Of a stretch of 26,317 bases of DNA, positions 16,173-23,206 are shown piece by piece. The position numbers and the translations under genes are program-made. This stretch comes from Flavobacterium sp. (GTDB lineage: Bacteria; Bacteroidota; Bacteroidia; Flavobacteriales; Flavobacteriaceae): positions 1 through 26,317 of the forward strand of contig NZ_JASLCE010000117.1 of the NCBI RefSeq assembly GCF_030146175.1, written 5' to 3'. Each line of letters begins with the position of its first letter. Position 1 is the stretch's first letter. The notes below the pieces were generated by a model that did not search any database, was not told the origin of the DNA, and saw only the letters and a program-made list of their open reading frames with translations.

Positions 16173-17267
16173 ATGAGACATTGTTTTTTTTTAGTAGTAC
16201 TATTTTTTTCCTGTTATGCATTTTCCCAAAAGAGCAAGGGAAAAGAGTATTTTGTAGACGCTAATTATTTTTACGGCAATATCCTGCCACATAATAATAC
16301 GATTAAGCATCTTATTACCACACATCCGGAAGGAATACTTTTAAGTGTGAACCGTAAAACCTATGGCGATGAAGCCTGGCAATCGGAATATAATTTCCCG
16401 GACTACGGATTGTCGTTTCAATACCAGGGAAATAAAAATGAAACATTAGGCGACCTATATGGTTTATACGGACATTATAATTTTTATTTTCTAAAACGCA
16501 ACCTTCAGTTTAGGGTAGGACAGGGAGTTGCTTATAGTACGAATCCATACGATAAAGAAAGTAATTTCAGAAATTTTGCCTATAGTACCCGACTGATGCC
16601 GTCTACATATTTTATGATCAATTATAATAAGCAGCGTATCTGGAAAGGCCTCGGATTACAAACCGGATTGCTGTTGGTACATCATTCGAATGCCAATATC
16701 AAAGCGCCAAATACCAGTACCAATACGATGGCTTTTACTGTTGGACTTAATTATAATTTTAGCGAAAAGGAACCGGAATATACTTTCGAAAAAGATACAA
16801 CCCGTTATACCGAACCACTTCGTTATACTGTTGCTTTCCGTAGTGGTGTTAATGAAAGTGATGTTATCGGAAGCGGACAGTATCCGTTTTATGTGCTTTC
16901 AGGGTATGTCGATAAACGGATCAGTAAAAAAAGTGCGATTCAGTTCGGAGGCGATTTCTTCTGGTCACTGTATCTGAAAGAATACATCCGCTATATGGCC
17001 ATTGCTTATTACGAAAAAAACAGCGACCCGAATGTCGATTATAAAAGAGCCGGAATTTTTATCGGTCATGAACTTTTTGTTAACCGCTTTACTTTCGAAA
17101 CACAACTGGGCTATTATGTATATGATCCCGCAAAAATAAGTGCGTCCTTTTACCAGCGATTAGGACTCAAATTTTATGTGACCCGTAACGTTTTCGGCGG
17201 AATAAGTTTAAAAACACATGCCGCGAAAGCCGAAGCACTCGAATGTAGTCTTGGAATCCGATTGTAA
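16173..17267 (+). CDS. PagL-like acyloxyacyl hydrolase (lipid A deacylase family)
   Basis: This 364-aa outer-membrane beta-barrel protein has a signal peptide ending near AFSQ (residue 19) and many alternating amphipathic strands. HHSNA at residues 170-174, with N-x5-N downstream (APNTSTNT), matches the PagL active-site pattern His-x-Ser-Asn, giving His170 and Ser172 as probable catalytic residues. PagL removes a 3-linked acyl chain from lipid A. The protein is about twice the size of proteobacterial PagL, as is usual for Bacteroidota relatives, with the active-site motif in the first half and a second barrel-like half ending GIRL. It precedes a head-GIN lipoprotein by only two bases, so the two are likely co-transcribed. 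Confidence 0.75.
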   Translation: MRHCFFLVVLFFSCYAFSQKSKGKEYFVDANYFYGNILPHNNTIKHLITTHPEGILLSVNRKTYGDEAWQSEYNFPDYGLSFQYQGNKNETLGDLYGLYGHYNFYFLKRNLQFRVGQGVAYSTNPYDKESNFRNFAYSTRLMPSTYFMINYNKQRIWKGLGLQTGLLLVHHSNANIKAPNTSTNTMAFTVGLNYNFSEKEPEYTFEKDTTRYTEPLRYTVAFRSGVNESDVIGSGQYPFYVLSGYVDKRISKKSAIQFGGDFFWSLYLKEYIRYMAIAYYEKNSDPNVDYKRAGIFIGHELFVNRFTFETQLGYYVYDPAKISASFYQRLGLKFYVTRNVFGGISLKTHAAKAEALECSLGIRL

Positions 17268-17269
17268 AA

Positions 17270-18022
17270 ATGAAACAAATGACAAAATATTATTCTTGTT
17301 TATTGATCATCCTTTTTGTGTTGTTCTCCTGTAATTCCGAAAAAGCACCGGACTGTTTTATGGCTTCCGGGAGTATTGTTACCAATGAAATTACGACTCC
17401 TGATTTTAGCTGGATCGACGTGGGAGAAGGCATTGAAATGATTGTGAAACAAGGAAGTGAAACGAAAATACTCGTAGAAACCGGTGCAAATCTTTTACAG
17501 GGTATTTCGGTTTCGGTTTCGGATGACAAATTGTTTTTGCGGAACGGTAACGGATGCAGTTGGTTTCGCGATAAAAACATCACAAAAGTATATGTCACCG
17601 TACCGGATTTAAAAGGGATTTATTCGGCTTCCCAATTTAATATCTCCTCAAATGGAGTGCTGCATTTTGATGATTTTGCCATCCGGTCGGGTATGTATTC
17701 CGATACGGCTTCGGGAATATTCGATTTGCAACTGGAATGTACCAATCTTGTTGTCGAAGATAATCAGGCTTCGTTATACCGTATTTCCGGAAAAGTGACC
17801 AATCTGAGTATTGCCTTTTATTCCGGAGCCGAACGTTTTGAAGGTCAAAACCTGATGGCGCAACAGGTGTGGGTTTTTCAGCGAAGTACAAATGATATCA
17901 TTGTAAATCCGCAACAGGAGATAAAAGGGGATATTTACAGTACGGGGAATGTGGTGCTAAAAAACAACCCGTCTTTAGTGGAAATAGCCCAGCATTATAC
18001 CGGGCATGTGGTCTATAATTAA
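17270..18022 (+). CDS. Head-GIN (DUF2807-like) putative lipoprotein
   Basis: This 250-aa protein begins with a hydrophobic segment and lipobox LFSC (Cys21), predicting a lipoprotein. The body matches the head-GIN domain: FSWIDVGEGIEMIVKQG, then VTVPDLKGIYSASQFNI, and repeated short beta-helix turns in the second half. Members are common in Bacteroidota and are often called putative auto-transporter adhesins, but no activity is established. The start at 17270 lies two bases after the PagL-like stop. Its stop codon is one base from the stop codon of gldA on the other strand, with no terminator between them. Confidence 0.75.
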   Translation: MKQMTKYYSCLLIILFVLFSCNSEKAPDCFMASGSIVTNEITTPDFSWIDVGEGIEMIVKQGSETKILVETGANLLQGISVSVSDDKLFLRNGNGCSWFRDKNITKVYVTVPDLKGIYSASQFNISSNGVLHFDDFAIRSGMYSDTASGIFDLQLECTNLVVEDNQASLYRISGKVTNLSIAFYSGAERFEGQNLMAQQVWVFQRSTNDIIVNPQQEIKGDIYSTGNVVLKNNPSLVEIAQHYTGHVVYN

Positions 18023-18023
18023 A

Positions 18024-18926
18024 TTATTTTTTCTGCGTCATTTCGCGGAATACGGCTTCCAGATTTTTGTTTTTCAGATTTAGCTGTAAGGTTTTTAAAC
18101 CATTTTCCTGAGCAAAATCAAAAACGACCGGACGCATGTCTTTTTCCGTTGTAAAAGTAAGTTCCCAAATCGTATCGTGAACATTTCGGTGCGATTGCAG
18201 GTTAGGAATTTTAGCGATTAATTGGGCTTCAATCTGATAGTCGAATTCTACTTCAATAACCTGTTCGTTATCTTCGCTCATCAGGCTATCCAGTTTTTTA
18301 TCGGTTACAATTTTACCATTGTTAATGATGATCACACGGTCACAAATCGCTTCTACTTCCTGCATAATATGCGTGGAAAGGAATACGGTTTTGTTTTTTC
18401 CGATATTTTTGATCAACTCACGGATCTCAACCAACTGGTTTGGGTCAAGTCCTGTGGTCGGTTCGTCGAGAATCAATACTTCCGGATCGTGCAATAAAGC
18501 CGTCGCCAAGCCAACACGCTGACGGTATCCTTTGGAAAGCGCTCCGATTTTCTTATGACTTTCCGGAGTTAAGCCGGTAAGTGCAATTACTTCGTCAATA
18601 CGGGATTTGGCTACTTTGTATACATCGGCATTAAAAGCCAGGTATTCGCGTACATACAAATCAAGGTATAGCGGATTATGTTCCGGTAAGTAGCCTACAG
18701 ATTGCTGTACTGCTTTAGCCGAAGTTATAACATCATGTCCGTTAACGCTGGCAGTACCTTGGTCGGCATCCAGAAAAGTGGTTAGTATTTTCATTAAGGT
18801 AGATTTTCCGGCACCATTCGGACCTAGAAAACCAACAATCTCACCTTTTTTTATCGAAAAAGTAACCGAATCCAACGCTTTTTGTTCTCCGTAATTCTTG
18901 GATATATTTAAAACTTCAATAGACAT
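18024..18926 (-). CDS. gldA: Gliding-motility ABC transporter ATP-binding protein
   Basis: This 300-aa minus-strand protein is an ABC ATPase with Walker A GPNGAGKST (residues 35-43), signature LSKGYRQRVG (130-139), Walker B LILDEPTTGLD (151-161) and the H-loop STH. A C-terminal 80-residue extension follows. The combination of length, VNGHDV and YLPEHNPLY fits GldA, the ATPase associated with gliding in flavobacteria, whose partners GldF and GldG are encoded elsewhere. A generic ABC-2 exporter ATPase is the alternative. It is transcribed divergently from the aromatic operon and converges on the head-GIN gene. Confidence 0.8.
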   Translation of the reverse strand: MSIEVLNISKNYGEQKALDSVTFSIKKGEIVGFLGPNGAGKSTLMKILTTFLDADQGTASVNGHDVITSAKAVQQSVGYLPEHNPLYLDLYVREYLAFNADVYKVAKSRIDEVIALTGLTPESHKKIGALSKGYRQRVGLATALLHDPEVLILDEPTTGLDPNQLVEIRELIKNIGKNKTVFLSTHIMQEVEAICDRVIIINNGKIVTDKKLDSLMSEDNEQVIEVEFDYQIEAQLIAKIPNLQSHRNVHDTIWELTFTTEKDMRPVVFDFAQENGLKTLQLNLKNKNLEAVFREMTQKK

Positions 18927-18945
18927 ACTAATACCTGATTTGGAG

Positions 18946-18953
18946 CAAAAATA
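18946..18953 (-). promoter_or_regulatory. Candidate -7 element of gldA
   Basis: On the minus strand the bases read TATTTTTG, an exact TAnnTTTG match, 19 bp upstream of the gldA ATG. No TTG is present at the usual -33 distance. Confidence 0.4.
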
Positions 18954-19002
18954 AGAAGAAAATGATGCTGATTATTTTTAAAATCATAAATTTTTTAAAA
19001 TA

Positions 19003-19035
19003 TTGGTCAATGGAAATATTTTTTTTCTAATTTTG
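19003..19035 (+). promoter_or_regulatory. Promoter of the aromatic amino-acid operon
   Basis: TTG at 19003-19005, 22 nt of spacer, then TAATTTTG at 19028-19035, an exact match to the Bacteroidota consensus. Transcription should start near 19041, upstream of the leader ORF. Confidence 0.65.
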
Positions 19036-19048
19036 TCACTCAAATACA

Positions 19049-19066
19049 ATGGCGAAAAACCAATGA
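19049..19066 (+). other. Five-codon mini-ORF overlapping the aromatic leader start
   Basis: ATG at 19049 reads MAKNQ and stops at TGA 19064-19066, overlapping the leader's ATG (19063-19065) as ATGA. It would be the first ORF on the transcript. It may serve to load ribosomes onto the leader by re-initiation, or may be chance. Confidence 0.3.
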
Positions 19067-19146
19067 ATTCAAGTAACACTTTTTATTATAACAATTTCTT
19101 TTATTTTTTCTGGAAAGAAGAAAGGGATTGTCATATGGTTATTTGA
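19063..19146 (+). CDS. Phe/Tyr/Trp-rich leader peptide of the pheA operon
   Basis: This 27-codon ORF runs from ATG 19063 to TGA 19144. Residues 7-17 contain five Phe, three Tyr and one Trp (FYYNNFFYFFW), with only two Asn between them. It lies between an exact promoter match and a perfect terminator, directly before Phe/Tyr biosynthesis genes, so it is a classic attenuator leader in layout. Its codons after the aromatic block contain GGGATTGT (19124-19131), complementary to ACAATCCC at the terminator's 5' side. I infer that low charged Phe- or Tyr-tRNA stalls ribosomes in the block, exposing this segment and allowing read-through into pheA. Confidence 0.88.
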   Translation: MNSSNTFYYNNFFYFFWKEERDCHMVI

Positions 19147-19189
19147 TCGAAGTATACGAAAGAATTATAACACTATAATACACAATCCC
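19124..19189 (+). promoter_or_regulatory. Antiterminator pairing of the aromatic attenuator
   Basis: GGGATTGT (19124-19131) inside the leader ORF is perfectly complementary to ACAATCCC (19182-19189), which overlaps six bases of the terminator's 5' arm. The intervening loop is 50 nt, the same as in attenuator 1. The segment starts 10 nt after the last aromatic codon. Confidence 0.68.
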
Positions 19190-19215
19190 GATGTTTTCCA
19201 TCGGGATTTTTTTTT
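19184..19215 (+). terminator. Attenuator terminator before pheA
   Basis: AATCCCGATG (19184-19193) pairs perfectly with CATCGGGATT (19199-19208) across loop TTTTC and continues into nine T residues. It ends five bases before the pheA start, so the hairpin could also hinder ribosome loading. Confidence 0.92.
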
Positions 19216-19220
19216 GGCAT

Positions 19221-20048
19221 ATGGAAAGGAAAATTGCAATACAGGGAATCAAAGGGTCGTTCCACCATCAGGTGGCGAAAGAATACTTCAATGAAAGTAA
19301 AGCCCTTATCGAATGTATGTCATTCGATGAATTAGTAAAAAGTGTACTGGAAGACGATCGGAACCTCGGAATTATGGCCTTGGAAAATTCGATTGCCGGG
19401 TCGATTATACCGAATTATGCACTTATTGATTTTAATAAACTGCACATCATCGGGGAGCACTATCTGGATATCCGGATGAATCTGATGGCCTTACCGGGAC
19501 AAACGATTGAAGATATCCGGGAAGTCCATTCCCATCCGATGGCGTTATTGCAATGTAAAAAGTTTTTTAGCCGCTATCCGCATATCCGATTGATAGAAGA
19601 TGCCGATACGGCCGAAACCGCACGAAGAATCCGAGAAAAAGAGCTCTCCGGAATTGGAGCCGTAGCCAGCAAGGTCGCTTCCGAAATGTATGAACTTCCC
19701 GTATTGGCCGAAAATATTCATACGATAACGAGTAATAAAACCCGTTTTGTGATCGTAAAAGCACAGAATTCGGTTATCCCGAAACAGGATATTGATAAGG
19801 TTTCGCTAAAGTTTGAGTTGGAAGATATGCAGGGAAGTCTGGCTACGATTCTGAATATTATGAACGATTACAAATTGAATCTCACCAAGATTCAGTCAAT
19901 GCCGATTATCGAAAAGCCCTGGCAGTATTCCTTCTTTGTCGATATCACATTTGAACAGTATGAAGATTATGAAAAAGCAAAAGCAACTCTGGAAGAAATG
20001 ACGAAAGAATTTAAGGTTTTAGGAGAATATAAAAAAGGAGTAGTATGA
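19221..20048 (+). CDS. pheA: Prephenate dehydratase
   Basis: This 275-aa enzyme converts prephenate to phenylpyruvate for phenylalanine. The start is ATG 19221 (MERKIAIQG); an in-frame ATG at 19191 lies inside the terminator stem and is rejected. Dehydratase signatures are GSFHHQVAKEYF, ENSIAGSI (residues 55-62) and the catalytic TRF (174-176). A C-terminal ACT domain follows, but its usual Phe-binding signatures GALV and ESRP read GSLA and QSMP here, so feedback may be altered. There is no fused chorismate mutase; that activity is carried by the DAHP synthase gene in the same operon. It overlaps the aminotransferase by four bases (ATGA). Confidence 0.93.
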   Translation: MERKIAIQGIKGSFHHQVAKEYFNESKALIECMSFDELVKSVLEDDRNLGIMALENSIAGSIIPNYALIDFNKLHIIGEHYLDIRMNLMALPGQTIEDIREVHSHPMALLQCKKFFSRYPHIRLIEDADTAETARRIREKELSGIGAVASKVASEMYELPVLAENIHTITSNKTRFVIVKAQNSVIPKQDIDKVSLKFELEDMQGSLATILNIMNDYKLNLTKIQSMPIIEKPWQYSFFVDITFEQYEDYEKAKATLEEMTKEFKVLGEYKKGVV

Positions 20049-21193
20049 TAACAACAGCAAAACGATTAGATCAGGTTCAGGAATACTACTTCTCGCAAAA
20101 ACTGCGGGAAGTACGGGAATTGCAGGCCGAAGGGAAACCGGTGATCAATATGGGAATTGGGAGCCCGGATTTGGCACCGGCCACAACCGTTATGGATGCG
20201 GTACGCGAAGCCATGTCGCAACCGTCCGCACACCAATATCAGAGTTATCAGGGACTTCCCGAACTCCGTCAGGCGATGGCCGATTTTTATACCACTCATT
20301 TTAAAGTAGCCCTAAACCCGGATTCGGAAATATTGCCGTTAATGGGATCGAAAGAAGGAATTCTGCACATTGCTATGGCTTTTCTAAATGAAGGAGATGG
20401 TGTGCTGATCCCCAATCCGGGTTATCCAACCTATGCATCGGTTGCCAATCTGGTGGGTGCCGAAAGTGTTTTTTATGATTTAGCTGCCGAGCGAAACTGG
20501 GAGCCGGATTTTGAAGCTTTGGAAAAACAAGACCTCTCACGGGTAAAGTTAATGTGGGTAAGCTATCCGCATATGCCAACCGGAGCTACAGGAAACCGAT
20601 CGTTGTTTGAAAAACTGATAGCCTTTGCTAAAAAACACCGGATACTGATTGTAAATGACAATCCGTACAGTTTTATACTTAACGACAATCCGGAATCCAT
20701 TTTGAGTATTCCCGGAGCGATGGAGGTGGCGATGGAACTGAATTCGCTGAGTAAAACCTTTAATATGGCCGGTTGGCGTGTAGGAATGGTGATGGGGAAA
20801 AGAGAACTGATTCAGGCGGTGCTAAAAGTAAAAAGTAATATGGACAGCGGGATGTTTTATGGTATCCAAAAAGGAGCCATCGCCGCTTTAAAAAGCGATT
20901 CGACCTGGTTTGCAAAACAAAACGAAATATATCAAAACAGACGAAATCTTGTTTTTGAACTGGCACGGAAATTAAACTGCACGTTCGATACGAATAGCGT
21001 CGGCTTGTTTGTCTGGGCGAAATTACCACCGGACGAAAAATCGGCGGAAGCTTTTGTCGACAAATTGTTATACGATAAAAACCTGTTTATAGCGCCCGGA
21101 ACGATTTTCGGAAGTAATGGTGAAGGATACATTCGATTTTCGTTATGCATTCCAGAAGAGAAAATTAAAGAAATTCTAAAACGATTTGATTAA
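20045..21193 (+). CDS. Class I aminotransferase, probably aromatic
   Basis: This 382-aa PLP aminotransferase of fold type I has NPGYPTY near residue 122, NDNPYSF near 200 for cofactor contacts, the Schiff-base lysine in SLSKTFNMAGWRVG (Lys237), and the C-terminal arginine segment YIRFSLC. Its position between pheA and tyrA, overlapping the first and ending directly before the second, suggests it transaminates phenylpyruvate and 4-hydroxyphenylpyruvate, or prephenate. Related sequences are often labelled aspartate or LL-diaminopimelate aminotransferase, so the substrate is inferred from context rather than residues. Confidence 0.8.
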   Translation: MITTAKRLDQVQEYYFSQKLREVRELQAEGKPVINMGIGSPDLAPATTVMDAVREAMSQPSAHQYQSYQGLPELRQAMADFYTTHFKVALNPDSEILPLMGSKEGILHIAMAFLNEGDGVLIPNPGYPTYASVANLVGAESVFYDLAAERNWEPDFEALEKQDLSRVKLMWVSYPHMPTGATGNRSLFEKLIAFAKKHRILIVNDNPYSFILNDNPESILSIPGAMEVAMELNSLSKTFNMAGWRVGMVMGKRELIQAVLKVKSNMDSGMFYGIQKGAIAALKSDSTWFAKQNEIYQNRRNLVFELARKLNCTFDTNSVGLFVWAKLPPDEKSAEAFVDKLLYDKNLFIAPGTIFGSNGEGYIRFSLCIPEEKIKEILKRFD

Positions 21194-22081
21194 ATGAAGG
21201 GAGAAGAAAAAGTTTTTATAATTGGACTTGGTCTGATTGGTGGTTCCTTTGCACTCGATTTTCGGAAAGAGAACGAACGGGCGGTTTTCTTTGGGATCGA
21301 CACCAATGAAAGCCATGTTAAAGAAGCGCTGGAACGCGGCATCATCGATCATCAGGCCGACTGGGAACAATTGTCGGAAGCCGATTGGGTGGTGTTGGCG
21401 ATACCGGTTGACAAGGCAGTTGCTGTTTTGCCGGAAGTACTGGATCGGATACAAGAAAATACGGTCGTACTCGATGTAGGATCAACAAAAGAACAAATCT
21501 GTAAAGCTGTTGAAAACCATTCGAAAAGGCGTAATTTTATAGCGACGCATCCGATAGCGGGAACAGAGTTTTCGGGACCGTCGGCAGCCTTCGAAGGACT
21601 GTTTGCCGGAAAGACGAATATCATTTGCGAAATTGAGAAAACCGCTTTTGGAATTCAGGAAAAAGCCCTGCAATTGTTTAAAAAAATAAAGATGCGAATC
21701 CGCTATATGGACCCAAAAGCACACGATAAACACATTGCTTATGTTTCGCATCTGTCGCACATCAGTTCCTTTATGTTGGGGAAAACAGTGATTGCAGAAG
21801 AGCAAAACGAACGCGATATTTTTGATATGGCGGGAAGTGGATTCGAAAGCACGGTACGGTTAGCGAAAAGTTCTCCGGCCATGTGGACGCCCATTTTTAA
21901 ACAAAACCGGGAAATGGTACTGAAATCATTATCCGAATATATTGAAAACCTGAATCATTTTAAAACCTTGCTGGAAACCGGCGATTATGATTCGGTTTAT
22001 TCCGAAATGGAACAAACAAATGCGATAAAAGAAATCTTAAAAGGAATACATTTAAAAAAAGAATTGAGTTATGGAGAATAA
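21194..22081 (+). CDS. tyrA: Prephenate dehydrogenase
   Basis: This 295-aa NAD(P)-dependent enzyme oxidatively decarboxylates prephenate to 4-hydroxyphenylpyruvate for tyrosine. The Rossmann motif GLGLIGGS (residues 11-18) opens the protein, followed by VGSTK, the substrate-side HPIAGTEFSGP and the helical SHISSFML region. There is no C-terminal ACT domain and no fused chorismate mutase, so product inhibition, if any, would be at the active site. It begins on the base after the aminotransferase stop and overlaps the next gene by 11 bp, consistent with tight translational coupling. Confidence 0.9.
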   Translation: MKGEEKVFIIGLGLIGGSFALDFRKENERAVFFGIDTNESHVKEALERGIIDHQADWEQLSEADWVVLAIPVDKAVAVLPEVLDRIQENTVVLDVGSTKEQICKAVENHSKRRNFIATHPIAGTEFSGPSAAFEGLFAGKTNIICEIEKTAFGIQEKALQLFKKIKMRIRYMDPKAHDKHIAYVSHLSHISSFMLGKTVIAEEQNERDIFDMAGSGFESTVRLAKSSPAMWTPIFKQNREMVLKSLSEYIENLNHFKTLLETGDYDSVYSEMEQTNAIKEILKGIHLKKELSYGE

Positions 22082-23153
22082 TGCTGCAATGAGAACATGG
22101 TTGGACGCTTTCAATTTAAGTCATCCGTTGGTGATCGCCGGGCCATGTAGTGCCGAAACAGAAGAACAAGTATTAAAAATAGCACACGAATTAAAAGATT
22201 CGGATGTAAGTGTTTTCAGAGCGGGTATCTGGAAACCGCGTACCCGTCCGGGTGGTTTCGAAGGCGTAGGAGCCATCGGATTAAAATGGTTACAACGCGC
22301 CAAAGCGGAAACCGGTTTGTTACTGGCCGTTGAGGTTGCCAATGCGAATCATGTGCAACTGGCCTTAGAACACGACGTGGACGTATTGTGGATTGGTGCC
22401 CGAACAACTGTAAACCCGTTTGCTGTTCAGGAAATTGCCGATGCGTTAAAAGATACCGATAAAATCGTGCTGGTTAAAAATCCGGTAAATCCCGATTTGT
22501 CCTTATGGCTTGGAGGAGTGGAACGTTTGTATAATGCCAATATTAAAAAACTGGGCGTAATCCACAGAGGATTTTCGACCTACGAAAAAACAAAATACAG
22601 AAACAATCCGGAGTGGCAATTGCCAATCGAGTTGCAAAGCAAATTTCCGGATTTGCCGCTAATTTGTGATCCGTCGCATATCACCGGAAAACGCGATATG
22701 ATACTGGAAGTGTCACAACAAGCACTCGATCTGAATTATGACGGACTGATCATCGAAACGCATATCGATCCGGATAATGCCTGGAGCGATGCCGCGCAAC
22801 AAGTAACGCCATCGGCCTTAAAACAGATTTTTAAAGATTTAAGAATCCGTAAAATAACCGATGAAGCTGACGATTACAATCAGCGATTGGAAGGATTGCG
22901 TACGCAGATTGACGAAATCGACAGCAAACTTTTAAATATTCTTGACAAGCGTATGAAGATTGCCGACAGCATCGGTGCGTTAAAAAAAGAACGCAACGTA
23001 GCGGTATTGCAAAACAAACGTTGGAATGAAATTCTTGGAAAAATGGTACTGGAAGGTGAAGAACGCGGCCTAAGTGAAGAATTTATTTTAAAAATGTTTA
23101 AAGCCATCCACCAGGAGAGTATTGCGCATCAGGAGAAAATAATAAATAGTTAA
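22071..23153 (+). CDS. Bifunctional DAHP synthase / chorismate mutase
   Basis: This 360-aa fusion joins the first shikimate-pathway enzyme to the branch-point enzyme. The N-terminal barrel is the short class I-beta DAHP synthase: GPCSAET (residues 24-30), WKPRTRPGGFEGVG, the KNPVNPD strand and DPSHITGKR. From about residue 265 an all-helical AroQ-type chorismate mutase follows (LRTQIDEIDSKLLNILDKR, then IHQES). In this architecture the mutase domain often confers feedback control on DAHP synthase. The ATG at 22071 lies inside tyrA; an in-frame ATG at 22089 would avoid the overlap. As last gene it completes a compact Phe/Tyr operon controlling both entry and branching. Confidence 0.92.
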   Translation: MENNAAMRTWLDAFNLSHPLVIAGPCSAETEEQVLKIAHELKDSDVSVFRAGIWKPRTRPGGFEGVGAIGLKWLQRAKAETGLLLAVEVANANHVQLALEHDVDVLWIGARTTVNPFAVQEIADALKDTDKIVLVKNPVNPDLSLWLGGVERLYNANIKKLGVIHRGFSTYEKTKYRNNPEWQLPIELQSKFPDLPLICDPSHITGKRDMILEVSQQALDLNYDGLIIETHIDPDNAWSDAAQQVTPSALKQIFKDLRIRKITDEADDYNQRLEGLRTQIDEIDSKLLNILDKRMKIADSIGALKKERNVAVLQNKRWNEILGKMVLEGEERGLSEEFILKMFKAIHQESIAHQEKIINS

Positions 23154-23167
23154 CGGCTTAATTAGTA

Positions 23168-23194
23168 AAATTTCGTAATATCGCGAAATTTTTT
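23168..23194 (+). terminator. Terminator after the aromatic operon
   Basis: AAATTTCG (23168-23175) pairs with CGAAATTT (23184-23191) around an 8-nt loop and runs into a T-tract. The AT-rich stem makes it weaker than the attenuator terminators, but its place just after the last stop codon fits. Confidence 0.65.
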
Positions 23195-23206
23195 AACAAG
23201 CCTTAT

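Noticed and set aside
19191..19220. ATG 19191 as the start of pheA
   Set aside because: It lies inside the terminator stem, and the extra residues would be encoded by the loop and T-run; ATG 19221 gives the usual family start.
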